NCBI GenBank assembly: GCA_013214275.1
Contig: JABSPP010000008.1
Coordinates: 1 to 11,341, forward strand
Length of the DNA stretch: 11,341 nucleotides
Direction of reading: 5' to 3'
Source of the DNA: Flavobacteriaceae bacterium
Lineage (GTDB): Bacteria > Bacteroidota > Bacteroidia > Flavobacteriales > Flavobacteriaceae
Below, piece after piece: positions 1-7,040 of the stretch (position 1 is the stretch's first letter; the number at the start of each line of letters is the position of its first letter). Under the pieces are notes generated by a model that was given only the letters and a program-made list of their open reading frames with translations, did not search any database and had not been told where the DNA came from. The position numbers were made by a program, and so were the translations under genes.

Positions 1-2
1 AA

Positions 3-341
3 GAGGCAAAAAAGGAGATGCAAAACCTACAAGCAAACAACGAGCAATTGTTAAAAGAGGCCAGAGCAGAGCGAGATGCTATGATGAAAGAAGCTCGTGA
101 AATTAAAGATAAAATGATTGCTGATGCCAAAAATGAGGCAAAAGATGTGGCAGCTAAATTAATTCAGAATGCACAGGCGTCTATAGAGCAAGAAAAGCAG
201 GCAGCGTTATCAGAGCTCAAGCACCAGGTAGCAGAGCTTTCAATTGGAATTGCAGAAACAGTAGTAAAGAAAGAATTATCAGCAAAAAAAGATCAATTAA
301 AATTAGTTGAGGATCTTTTAAGTGATGTTACGTTAAAGTAA
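3..341 (+). CDS. atpF: ATP synthase F0 subunit b, 3' part (5' end outside window)
   Basis: This is the C-terminal part of the b subunit, the peripheral stalk that ties the membrane a/c ring assembly to the F1 head. The reading frame is open from the window edge (codons for EAKKE precede the first visible Met at 18), so the gene is cut by the window and not started here. The 112 visible residues form one long charged, Ala/Lys/Glu-rich helix with a heptad-like pattern (MQNLQANNEQLLKEARAERD at its start) and end in LSDVTLK, as expected for the cytoplasmic coiled-coil dimerisation and delta-binding regions. The N-terminal membrane helix is missing because it lies upstream. Only 7 nt separate its stop from atpH, which fits the operon order F-H-A-G. 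The family assignment is secure from the sequence pattern and the neighbours. Confidence 0.95.
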   Translation, partial: EAKKEMQNLQANNEQLLKEARAERDAMMKEAREIKDKMIADAKNEAKDVAAKLIQNAQASIEQEKQAALSELKHQVAELSIGIAETVVKKELSAKKDQLKLVEDLLSDVTLK

Positions 342-348
342 CCTTTAT

Positions 349-906
349 ATGAAAGACACTAGAGCAGCATTACGTTACGCTAAGGCGATTTTAAACCTAT
401 CAAAAGATTCCAAACAAGAGTCTAAAGTGTATGGCGATATGATTTTGATAGCCAAAACAATCGCCGAGAACAAAGATTTAGACGTAATGTTACATAGCCC
501 AATCATTAAAACTGATGATAAAAGAAAGGTTCTAAACTCCCTATTTGAAGGAAAAGTCAACAGTATTACATTAGGTCTTTTTCATTTGCTAGAAGATAAC
601 AAACGAATGGATATGTTAGAGGTAGTGGCCAAGAAATACACCATCATCTACGATCACTTAAAGCATATAGAGGTTGCGAAAGTAACTACTGCAGTTCCTT
701 TGACAGATGCTATAGAAAAGCAAGTCATGGCTAAAGTAGTAGAGTTAACAGGAAATCAGGCAACTTTAGAGAATAGCGTAAATCCCAATATTTTAGGAGG
801 ATTTATCCTACGTGTAGGAGACGTGCAGTACGATGCAAGCATTTCCAATTATTTAAATGAATTAAGAAAGGAATTTGATCACAGCGATTTTATTCCAAAA
901 ATTTAA
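349..906 (+). CDS. atpH: ATP synthase F1 subunit delta
   Basis: The delta subunit (OSCP-like) sits on top of F1 and links alpha to the b stalk. The 185-residue length is typical. The N-terminal half is helical and begins with a form of the usual motif (RAALRYAKAILNLS, residues 5-18). The C-terminal part carries the family signature around residues 145-170, with NPNILGGFILRVGD followed by YDASISNYLNEL. The ATG at 349 starts 7 nt after the atpF stop and has no Shine-Dalgarno sequence before it (AACCTTTAT), as is usual in Bacteroidetes. The gene is followed by an unusually long within-operon gap of 90 nt before atpA. No oddities are seen in the protein. Confidence 0.97.
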   Translation: MKDTRAALRYAKAILNLSKDSKQESKVYGDMILIAKTIAENKDLDVMLHSPIIKTDDKRKVLNSLFEGKVNSITLGLFHLLEDNKRMDMLEVVAKKYTIIYDHLKHIEVAKVTTAVPLTDAIEKQVMAKVVELTGNQATLENSVNPNILGGFILRVGDVQYDASISNYLNELRKEFDHSDFIPKI

Positions 907-996
907 TAACCAACTATCTGAAGTTAGACAATAGAAGCAAGAACTAATGATACGTTTTTTTAAATATCTAACCTCAAACATCTAATATAAAGTAAG
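907..996 (+). other. atpH-atpA intercistronic spacer with imperfect inverted repeat
   Basis: This 90-nt spacer is much longer than the atpF-atpH (7 nt) and atpA-atpG (24 nt) gaps. It holds an imperfect inverted repeat: TGAAGTTAGA at 919-928 and TCTAACCTCA at 967-976, with 9 of 10 positions paired and a 38-nt loop. There is no T-run after the second arm, so it does not look like an intrinsic terminator. It could be a weak mRNA fold that affects atpA translation or processing, or it may mean nothing. Confidence 0.35.
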
Positions 997-2592
997 ATGG
1001 CATCAATTAAGCCCGCTGAAGTATCAGCAATTTTAAAGCAACAATTAACAAATTTCGAAGCGAAAGCTACGCTTAACGAAGTGGGAACTGTTTTACAAGT
1101 AGGAGACGGTATTGCCCGTGTATATGGATTATCAAACGTACAATATGGAGAATTAGTTGAGTTTGACAATGACTTAGAAGGAATCGTATTAAATCTAGAA
1201 GAAGACAATGCAGGTGTTGTTCTACTCGGTGCCTCAACGTCAATTAAAGAAGGATCAACTGTAAAGCGTACCGAGCGAATCGCCTCTTTAAGAGCTGGAG
1301 AAGGAGTAGTAGGTCGTGTGTTAGATACCTTGGGGAATCCAATTGATGGGAAAGGTCCAATTGAAGGAAAAACTTTTGAAATGCCACTAGAGCGCAAAGC
1401 CCCCGGTGTTATTTATCGTGAACCTGTTACTGAGCCTTTACAGACAGGAATTAAATCAGTAGATGCGATGATTCCTATTGGTAGAGGACAACGAGAGTTG
1501 ATTATCGGAGACCGTCAGACGGGTAAATCAACTGTTGCTTTAGATACCATCTTAAATCAAAAAGAATTTTATGATGCTGGTGAGCCAGTATATTGTATTT
1601 ACGTTGCTGTAGGACAAAAAGCCTCTACAGTTGCAGCAATTGCGAATATGTTAGAGGAAAAAGGCGCATTAGCTTACACAACTATTGTAGCGGCAAATGC
1701 ATCAGACCCTGCACCTATGCAGGTATATGCACCATTTGCTGGAGCTGCTATTGGAGAGTATTTCCGTGATACCGGAAGACCTGCTTTGATTATCTATGAC
1801 GATTTATCAAAACAAGCAGTAGCATATCGTGAAGTATCATTATTACTAAGAAGACCTCCTGGACGTGAGGCCTACCCAGGTGATGTATTTTACCTACACT
1901 CAAGACTGCTAGAACGTGCTGCAAAGGTGATCAACGACGATTCAATTGCTCAGCAGATGAATGATGTCCCAGATTCTTTAAAAGGAAAAGTAAAAGGAGG
2001 AGGATCTCTAACAGCACTGCCAATTATCGAAACTCAAGCGGGAGACGTTTCTGCATATATCCCAACCAATGTAATCTCTATTACAGATGGGCAAATCTTC
2101 CTAGAGTCAGACCTATTTAACTCTGGTGTCCGTCCTGCGATTAATGTCGGAATATCGGTATCTCGTGTTGGAGGATCTGCTCAGATTAAGTCTATGAAAA
2201 AAGTAGCAGGAACTTTAAAACTAGACCAAGCCCAGTATCGCGAATTGGAAGCATTTGCAAAATTTGGTTCTGATTTAGATGCTGCTACAATGAACGTAAT
2301 TGAGAAAGGAAAACGCAATGTAGAAATTTTAAAGCAAAATCAAAATGATCCTTTTACCGTAGAAGATCAGGTAGCGATAATTTATGCAGGGTCTAAAAAC
2401 TTGCTAAAAGACGTGCCAGTAGATAAAGTTAAAGAGTTCGAAAGAGACTATATCGATTACTTAAACGCAAAACATAGAGATACCTTAGATACTTTAAAAT
2501 CAGGAAAACTTACCGATGAGACTATTTCTACCATGGAAACCGCAGCAAAAGAGATCTCTGCTAAGTTTGCAAGCCAAGAGCGTTATTATTAA
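997..2592 (+). CDS. atpA: ATP synthase F1 subunit alpha
   Basis: The alpha subunit forms the F1 hexamer with beta and carries the non-catalytic nucleotide sites. The protein has 531 residues. The order is an N-terminal beta-barrel (about residues 25-95), the nucleotide-binding domain with Walker A GDRQTGKST at 171-179 and Walker B-type LIIYDDL at 264-270, then the ATPase alpha/beta signature PAINVGISVS at 380-389 with the arginine finger R390 directly after. The C-terminal helical domain ends in SAKFASQERYY. Around residues 312-340 (VINDDSIAQQMNDVPDSLKG and on to GGGSLT) the loop is several residues longer than I recall for E. coli. I associate this with Bacteroidetes alpha subunits, from memory. 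The start ATG follows AAAGTAAG with no Shine-Dalgarno sequence. Confidence 0.98.
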   Translation: MASIKPAEVSAILKQQLTNFEAKATLNEVGTVLQVGDGIARVYGLSNVQYGELVEFDNDLEGIVLNLEEDNAGVVLLGASTSIKEGSTVKRTERIASLRAGEGVVGRVLDTLGNPIDGKGPIEGKTFEMPLERKAPGVIYREPVTEPLQTGIKSVDAMIPIGRGQRELIIGDRQTGKSTVALDTILNQKEFYDAGEPVYCIYVAVGQKASTVAAIANMLEEKGALAYTTIVAANASDPAPMQVYAPFAGAAIGEYFRDTGRPALIIYDDLSKQAVAYREVSLLLRRPPGREAYPGDVFYLHSRLLERAAKVINDDSIAQQMNDVPDSLKGKVKGGGSLTALPIIETQAGDVSAYIPTNVISITDGQIFLESDLFNSGVRPAINVGISVSRVGGSAQIKSMKKVAGTLKLDQAQYRELEAFAKFGSDLDAATMNVIEKGKRNVEILKQNQNDPFTVEDQVAIIYAGSKNLLKDVPVDKVKEFERDYIDYLNAKHRDTLDTLKSGKLTDETISTMETAAKEISAKFASQERYY

Positions 2593-2616
2593 ACATCCGT
2601 AGTCCAACATTAGTTT

Positions 2617-3477
2617 ATGGCAAATTTAAAAGAAATACGTAACAGAATTACCTCGATTGGTTCAACCATGCAGATAACCAGCGCTATGAAGATGGTATCT
2701 GCTGCGAAGCTGAAGAAAGCGCAAGATGCCATTACCGCCATGCGTCCATATTCTTCCAAACTAACAGAACTGTTACAAAGCTTAAGTGCAGCAATGGATA
2801 GTGATGCAGGTGGAGTGTACTCAAAACAGAGAGAAGTTAAGAAAGTATTGCTGGTTATTATAACGTCTAACAGAGGGTTATGTGGTGGATTTAACTCATC
2901 AATCATCAAAGAAACGATTAAAAATATCGAAGATAATTATCATGGTATTGAGGTAGATCTTCTAACTATTGGTAAAAAAGGAAATGATATTTTATCGAAG
3001 TCTTACAACATTCTTGAAAACAGGAATGATATTTTTGATAACTTAACCTTCGAGAAAGTCACAGAAATTGCACAAAAAGCCATGGATTTATATGTCGATG
3101 AATCCTATGATAAGATCGAGATTATCTACAATAGGTTTAAAAATGCAGCCACACAAATCGTGCAGGTAGAGCAATTTTTACCAATACAACCTATCGAAGG
3201 TGGCGCAGAAGCAAACCTAGATTATATCTTTGAACCAACAAAAGAGAAAATTGTTTTGGAGCTGATTCCAAAATCGCTCAAGACACAGTTGTTTAAGGCA
3301 ATAAGAGATAGTTTTGCCGCTGAACACGGAGCTCGTATGACAGCCATGCACAAAGCGACTGATAATGCAAAAGAATTAAGAGACGATTTGTTGTTGACTT
3401 ACAATAAAGCACGACAAGCTGCTATAACCAATGAGATCTTGGAGATTGTTGGTGGGGCAGAAGCCTTAAACAATTAG
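2617..3477 (+). CDS. atpG: ATP synthase F1 subunit gamma
   Basis: The gamma subunit is the central rotor shaft of F1. The 286-residue protein has the two diagnostic ends: N-terminal KEIRNRITSIGSTMQITSAM (residues 5-24, the long coiled-coil helix) and C-terminal MTAMHKATDNAKELRDD through ITNEILEIVGGAEALNN, the family signature region. The middle contains the Rossmann-like part with SNRGLCGGFNSSI (about residues 84-96). The ATG at 2617 lies 24 nt after the atpA stop. atpD (beta) and atpC (epsilon) do not follow. The operon ends here with a strong terminator at 3502, so the catalytic beta subunit must be encoded elsewhere, an arrangement known for Bacteroidetes. Confidence 0.98.
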   Translation: MANLKEIRNRITSIGSTMQITSAMKMVSAAKLKKAQDAITAMRPYSSKLTELLQSLSAAMDSDAGGVYSKQREVKKVLLVIITSNRGLCGGFNSSIIKETIKNIEDNYHGIEVDLLTIGKKGNDILSKSYNILENRNDIFDNLTFEKVTEIAQKAMDLYVDESYDKIEIIYNRFKNAATQIVQVEQFLPIQPIEGGAEANLDYIFEPTKEKIVLELIPKSLKTQLFKAIRDSFAAEHGARMTAMHKATDNAKELRDDLLLTYNKARQAAITNEILEIVGGAEALNN

Positions 3478-3501
3478 GAAAGCATTCTCTCGAAATAATT
3501 C

Positions 3502-3531
3502 AAGAGCGCACTCATCAATGCGCTCTTTTTT
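3502..3531 (+). terminator. Intrinsic terminator of the ATP synthase operon
   Basis: A perfect 9-bp stem, AAGAGCGCA (3502-3510) with TGCGCTCTT (3519-3527), has an 8-nt loop CTCATCAA and runs straight into a T tract ending at 3531. It begins 24 nt after the atpG stop. Its position and form mark the end of the atp transcript. Confidence 0.93.
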
Positions 3532-3577
3532 GTACTTTGGTATAACTCTTGAAAACCAGAAAAGAAATATTTCGATT

Positions 3578-4042
3578 ATGAAGACTTTTATATACCTGTT
3601 TATTCTTTTTGGATTTACAACGTGTAAATCTGTTCATACTGAGGTTAGCAATCATCCCTTTGCTATCAATGGAGCATCTTATAATTATTGGACAGGAGGT
3701 AGACCTGGAGTCAGCGGGATCAAAGTAATTTTAAACTATACTTCAGACCAAAAAGTCACTTTCGATAAAATTTATTTTCAAAAAAAGGAAGGAAGTCTTG
3801 AAATTACCAAAACGAAGGGAGTAACACTTTTAATAGGAAACATAAGCACTTCAAAGCTAACAGGTCCGGATTTAATACTAGATATCGATCCTAAGGAAGA
3901 AATGAATAACTCGGTTCCCTCTATAAAAATTCCCTTTGAGTTAAGAGAAAATGAAGCCGTGATTACTTATACCTATAAAGGTATATCTTCTCATTATAAA
4001 GTTATAGGAATTACACAAACAGCATCAGAATTTTATCCATAG
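3578..4042 (+). CDS. Putative lipoprotein of unknown function (154 aa)
   Basis: I do not recognise a named family. The reading frame opens further upstream at 3518, but that ATG lies inside the atp terminator. The ATG at 3578 gives a clean lipoprotein signal: MKTFIYLFILFGFTTCKSV, with a short Lys-containing n-region, a hydrophobic core and a lipobox ending in Cys16. The mature part of about 139 residues is rich in beta-forming residues, with a Gly/Trp/Tyr segment (ASYNYWTGGRPGVSGIKV) near residues 33-50 and repeated alternating hydrophobic strands, suggesting a small beta-sandwich or barrel. It is probably a periplasm-facing or surface lipoprotein. No acidic S(D/E)-rich export signal follows the Cys, which argues for retention on the periplasmic side (inference). 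It has its own small transcription unit between the atp terminator and the next lipoprotein gene. Confidence 0.8.
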   Translation: MKTFIYLFILFGFTTCKSVHTEVSNHPFAINGASYNYWTGGRPGVSGIKVILNYTSDQKVTFDKIYFQKKEGSLEITKTKGVTLLIGNISTSKLTGPDLILDIDPKEEMNNSVPSIKIPFELRENEAVITYTYKGISSHYKVIGITQTASEFYP

Positions 4043-4175
4043 CTAGGTGGTGAAGGAAGCAAAAGATGACTCTATATTGAGGTTTTGACTTTGACAAGGA
4101 CAGCTTAATTCATGTTTTTTATCATTTTTGGCACGTATTTTGGAATTAGAGATAATGAATCTAAACCAAATGCAT

Positions 4176-5090
4176 ATGAGAACTTTAAAATTACAATTTT
4201 TAACGATCCTCTCTGGATTATTATTAGGCTCCTGTACTATTTTTGTTGACGATACTATTGAAGACACGGTTTCACTAGATGAACTGATTGCTAGTTATGA
4301 CCTTTGGTACGTAGATATTCACGGAACTTCAGGAACAGGAAATGTTCCTTTTGTATCACGAGCATTCACACTATCATTTGTTAATGGGATATTGTATGCC
4401 AATAATAATATTTCAGGTATAGGATTTACAGGTAATGGTTTGGGAATTCCAGTAGGAAACTATGGAACTTTTGGAGATGTTTTAGAAACATTTCACGATA
4501 TAGATGGAATACATGATTTTATAGTAACACAGTTATCGTTAAATGAAATCAGAATTTACGATTCTTTCGCTAATGTAAGCTATTATTTAATAGGATATCA
4601 AAGAGAAAATTTTGATTACGACATGCTATTTTATGATAATATAGAATACTTCTTACAAGAGTTTGACGCTTGGGAAAGAACAGGAATCAATAGCGTAAAT
4701 CCAATTATTTTTGACAATGAACATTATCTGCAATTCACACCAGAGAATAACACAACGTTCTATTCCTCTCAAGACGATTTTGGTATAAACATAGCCGATA
4801 TATTGTGGGATTATACAGGAACCTACGAAGTCTTTGATGTGTTGGGGTTTGATGATTTAAAAATTTTAACACTTAATTATGATAGTGGAGATACTGAAGA
4901 GTTTGAATTGAGCGTTTTAAATGATGAAAAAATACGATTATTTCATTTGGTCTCTGAAACAACGTACGATTTTAATGGTAGAGGATTTATACAGTTTAAG
5001 AACAACCAAGAAAAAGTACAATCAGGTGTCCGAAATAGTGGAAGAAAACGGACGAAAATTACAAGAAAAGTAAAGGCTAGAGATAGGTAA
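4176..5090 (+). CDS. Conserved flavobacterial lipoprotein with basic C-terminal tail
   Basis: The predicted 304-residue protein starts MRTLKLQFLTILSGLLLGSC, a lipoprotein signal peptide with lipobox LLGSC and lipidated Cys20. In-frame ATGs at 4155 and 4170 and a TTG at 4128 are alternative starts, but 4176 leaves the most standard signal peptide. The mature part is acidic and aromatic, with motifs such as SLDELIASYDLWYVDIHGT (residues 33-51), NGLGIPVGNYGTFGDVLE, YDMLFYDNIEYFLQEFDAWE and LKILTLNYDSGDTEEFEL. The last 19 residues flip to strongly basic (RNSGRKRTKITRKVKARDR). I recognise the layout from flavobacterial proteins that, as I recall, databases sometimes label nicotinic acid mononucleotide adenylyltransferase. 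The HxGH nucleotidyltransferase motif is absent and a signal peptide is present, so that name is very probably wrong. Function unknown. A terminator hairpin follows at 5150. Confidence 0.85.
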   Translation: MRTLKLQFLTILSGLLLGSCTIFVDDTIEDTVSLDELIASYDLWYVDIHGTSGTGNVPFVSRAFTLSFVNGILYANNNISGIGFTGNGLGIPVGNYGTFGDVLETFHDIDGIHDFIVTQLSLNEIRIYDSFANVSYYLIGYQRENFDYDMLFYDNIEYFLQEFDAWERTGINSVNPIIFDNEHYLQFTPENNTTFYSSQDDFGINIADILWDYTGTYEVFDVLGFDDLKILTLNYDSGDTEEFELSVLNDEKIRLFHLVSETTYDFNGRGFIQFKNNQEKVQSGVRNSGRKRTKITRKVKARDR

Positions 5091-5116
5091 AAATAAACTT
5101 TGGTTAGTTGATTTCT

Positions 5117-5141
5117 AGCTGATTACGAGGATTAATCAGCT
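5117..5141. repeat. Perfect hairpin upstream of terminator
   Basis: AGCTGATTA (5117-5125) and TAATCAGCT (5133-5141) form a perfect 9-bp stem with a 7-nt loop. No T-run follows, so it is not a terminator itself. It sits 26 nt after the lipoprotein stop and 8 nt before the next hairpin. It may protect the mRNA 3' end or mark a processing site (inference). Confidence 0.7.
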
Positions 5142-5149
5142 GAATGGAG

Positions 5150-5187
5150 AAACCGCCTCATTAATTAAGTGAGGCGGTTTTGATTTT
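5150..5187 (+). terminator. Intrinsic terminator after the 304-aa lipoprotein gene
   Basis: AAACCGCCTCA (5150-5160) pairs perfectly with TGAGGCGGTTT (5170-5180) over 11 bp, with the loop TTAATTAAG. The stem is GC-rich in the middle and is followed by TTTTGATTTTG on the + strand. It ends the lipoprotein transcript that stops at 5090. The A-run on the other side is short (three A), so termination of minus-strand transcripts here is less likely. Confidence 0.85.
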
Positions 5188-5294
5188 GTACAAAGTGCAA
5201 CTGCAAGCATTGACTGGATTTATATTTTACACAGAAAAACTTCTGTAAATAATAACCGTGCGAGTATTTCTTATGATTTCAAAGATTTTTAGAC

Positions 5295-5328
5295 AAAAAA
5301 AGCTGCCCAAATTAAGAGGCAGCTTTTT
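5295..5328 (-). terminator. Intrinsic terminator of rng (possibly bidirectional)
   Basis: AAAAAGCTGCC (5297-5307) pairs with GGCAGCTTTTT (5318-5328), an 11-bp stem with a 10-nt loop. Read on the minus strand it ends in seven T (complement of 5295-5301), and it begins 22 nt past the rng stop at 5351, so it fits the end of rng. On the + strand it also has a T5 tract and could act as a back-up terminator. Confidence 0.9.
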
Positions 5329-5350
5329 CTAGTTTTGATATGTATATGCT

Positions 5351-6877
5351 TTACTTACGTACTTTGAACTTGTACTGCAAATAAAAATAAGCATCTCTAG
5401 GTATAATAGTAATCCACTTTTTGTATTGTAAGTACCATCGAAAACGAATAGATGGTAGCCCTTTAGTCAAGTAAGACGCAATAAAAGGATGCAGGTTCAA
5501 CTCGATTTTCTTATTCTTGGGATTCGAGATGATTCGTTCCAGTTCTGCTTCTATTTTGTCTATCATTACAATAGGAGCCTCTACTTCTCCATTTTTGTTT
5601 GGATTGGGTTCTTTAGTTTTGATACTAAGTTCAGGTCGAACTCTTTGACGGGTAATCTGAACTAATCCAAATCTACTTGGAGGCAAAATTTTGTGTTTTG
5701 TTCTATCAAAAGACATCTGAGTTTTGAGATGCTGATAGAGCTTATTTCTATGATCTGAGTTATGCATATCTATGAAGTCAACTACTATAATTCCACCCAT
5801 ATCTCTCAACTGCAGTTGTCTTGCAATCTCTGCTGAGGCAATTAGATTAACTTCTAAAGCTGTTTCTTCTTGTGAACCAGACCTATTAGAACGATTTCCA
5901 CTGTTAACATCAATAACGTGCAGTGCTTCAGTGTGTTCAATCACTAAGTAAGCACCTCTACTCATAGATACCGTCTTACCAAATGAAGTCTTAATTTGAC
6001 GTTCGATCCCATACTTTTCAAAAATGGGAATTTTAGATCTATGCAGCCGCACAATTTTTTTCATCTCAGGGTAAATTTCCTGAAGATATGCCTGTATTTC
6101 TAATTTTAGACTTTGGTCATTAGTTACAATATTAGTGAAAGAGTCGTTCATAACATCTCTTAAAATAGACGACGCCCTGTTAAGTTCACTTAATATTTTT
6201 GTTGGAGTATTCGTGTTTGCAATTCGCGCGCACATCCCTTTCCAACGATTCATAGAGTTCTGTAAATCTCTATCAAGTTCTGCCACTTTTTTACCCTTTG
6301 CAACAGTTCTTAGGATGATCCCAAAACCTTTGGGTCTAATACTCTTTGCCAGTCTTTTTAGCCGATCTTTTTCCTTTGCATCTTCAATTCTTTGAGATAC
6401 AGAAATTCGATTTGAAAAAGGAACTAACACTAAATAACGACCCGCAATGGATAGTTCTGAACTTAACCTTGGACCCTTAGTAGAAATAGGTTCCTTGACA
6501 ATTTGTACTAATAAATTTTGACCTGATTTTAGCACGTTATTTATACTTCCGTCTTTGTTGATATTTTCTTCTAGGCGAAAGTTTTTTAATGTGAATTCTT
6601 TATACCTACCTGTGCTTACTTTCTTAATGAATTTATTCAGAGATTGAACTTGGGCTCCTAAATCGTGGTAGTGAAGGAACCCATCTTTAGGATATCCAAC
6701 GTTTACAAAGGATGCATTGAGTCCAGGTAATAATTTCCCCACTTTGGCAAGAAAGATATCACCGACAGAAAACTTGTTATCTGTTGTTTCCTTGTTAAGC
6801 TCTGTAAGTTTTCCATTTTTTAGTAAAGCAAAATCAATATCAGATGAATTTGAACGAATAATTAATTCTGTTTTCAT
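5351..6877 (-). CDS. rng: Ribonuclease G / E family endoribonuclease
   Basis: This is a cytoplasmic single-strand endoribonuclease of the RNase E/G family, involved in 5' maturation of 16S rRNA and mRNA turnover. The 508-residue protein starts MKTELIIRSNSSDIDFALLK. The S1-type RNA-binding domain spans about residues 35-130 (VGDIFLAKVGKLLPGLNASF, GFLHYHD) and is split by a polar insert near 75-118. The catalytic DNase I-like domain holds the two metal-binding aspartates: D323 in HVIDVNSGNRS and D367 in GGIIVVDFIDMHN. The C-terminal part contains FGLVQITRQRVRPE (403-416). The CPxC zinc-link known from E. coli RNase E/G is missing: the only cysteine in the protein is C216. There is no long RNase E-type scaffold tail, so G-like is the better name. 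The gene lies downstream of HU and the 29-aa basic protein on the same strand. Confidence 0.95.
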   Translation of the reverse strand: MKTELIIRSNSSDIDFALLKNGKLTELNKETTDNKFSVGDIFLAKVGKLLPGLNASFVNVGYPKDGFLHYHDLGAQVQSLNKFIKKVSTGRYKEFTLKNFRLEENINKDGSINNVLKSGQNLLVQIVKEPISTKGPRLSSELSIAGRYLVLVPFSNRISVSQRIEDAKEKDRLKRLAKSIRPKGFGIILRTVAKGKKVAELDRDLQNSMNRWKGMCARIANTNTPTKILSELNRASSILRDVMNDSFTNIVTNDQSLKLEIQAYLQEIYPEMKKIVRLHRSKIPIFEKYGIERQIKTSFGKTVSMSRGAYLVIEHTEALHVIDVNSGNRSNRSGSQEETALEVNLIASAEIARQLQLRDMGGIIVVDFIDMHNSDHRNKLYQHLKTQMSFDRTKHKILPPSRFGLVQITRQRVRPELSIKTKEPNPNKNGEVEAPIVMIDKIEAELERIISNPKNKKIELNLHPFIASYLTKGLPSIRFRWYLQYKKWITIIPRDAYFYLQYKFKVRK

Positions 6878-6883
6878 ACTGAA

Positions 6884-6899
6884 ATGGTTTTTTTACCAT
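6884..6899 (-). promoter_or_regulatory. Small hairpin in the rng leader next to the start codon
   Basis: ATGGT (6884-6888) and ACCAT (6895-6899) are inverted around a six-T loop. In the mRNA this is a 5-bp stem with an oligo-A loop, ending 6 nt before the rng AUG. It also contains an out-of-frame AUG at 6899 whose reading frame of about 19 codons overlaps the rng start. E. coli RNase E is autoregulated through its leader. Whether anything similar occurs here is inference only. Confidence 0.3.
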
Positions 6900-6937
6900 A
6901 CGAGTTTAGTGTACAGTAGATTAAGTTTACAGGTATG

Positions 6938-6971
6938 TAAATATACCATGCGAGGCTTTTGCTTTCTGCAA
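6938..6971 (-). promoter_or_regulatory. rng: Possible rng promoter
   Basis: On the minus strand TATATTTA (complement of 6938-6945) matches the Bacteroidetes -7 element TAnnTTTG in all but the last base. A TTG (complement of 6969-6971) lies 23 nt upstream, acceptable for the -33 element. This would give a leader of about 50 nt. A short inverted repeat, GGTAT / ATACC (6932-6936 and 6943-6947), overlaps the -7 element. The mismatch at the conserved G keeps confidence low, and rng may instead be read from the HU promoter. Confidence 0.35.
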
Positions 6972-7040
6972 AATAAATACCTCTATTTCAATGAACTTTT
7001 GTGCTTTTTTGTTTTATTTAAATTTAAATCGATCTAGAAC

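Noticed and set aside
960..1397. Minus-strand open frame opposite the start of atpA
   Set aside because: It is a codon-bias shadow of atpA, which is certain from its motifs.
3533..3539. TACTTTG before the first lipoprotein gene and the similar TATTTTG at 4136-4142 before the second, as promoters
   Set aside because: Both are one base short of TAnnTTTG and no matching -33 TTG is found at a proper distance. Too weak to list as features.
3518..3577. Upstream ATG at 3518 as start of the 154-aa lipoprotein
   Set aside because: It lies within the second arm region of the atp terminator and would put 20 residues before a clear lipoprotein signal peptide. The ATG at 3578 is the better start.
4128..4175. 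TTG at 4128 and ATGs at 4155 and 4170 as start of the 304-aa lipoprotein
   Set aside because: They add a polar, partly acidic stretch before the signal peptide. 4176 gives a standard n-region. The ATG at 4155 cannot be excluded fully.
4176..5090. Nicotinic acid mononucleotide adenylyltransferase as function
   Set aside because: No HxGH motif, no Rossmann nucleotidyltransferase pattern, and a lipoprotein signal peptide. The name seems to be a propagated mislabel.
5231..5246. Short hairpin ACAGAA-AAAC-TTCTGT in the convergent spacer
   Set aside because: Only 6 bp with weak pairing and no T-run directly after it. Likely chance in AT-rich sequence.
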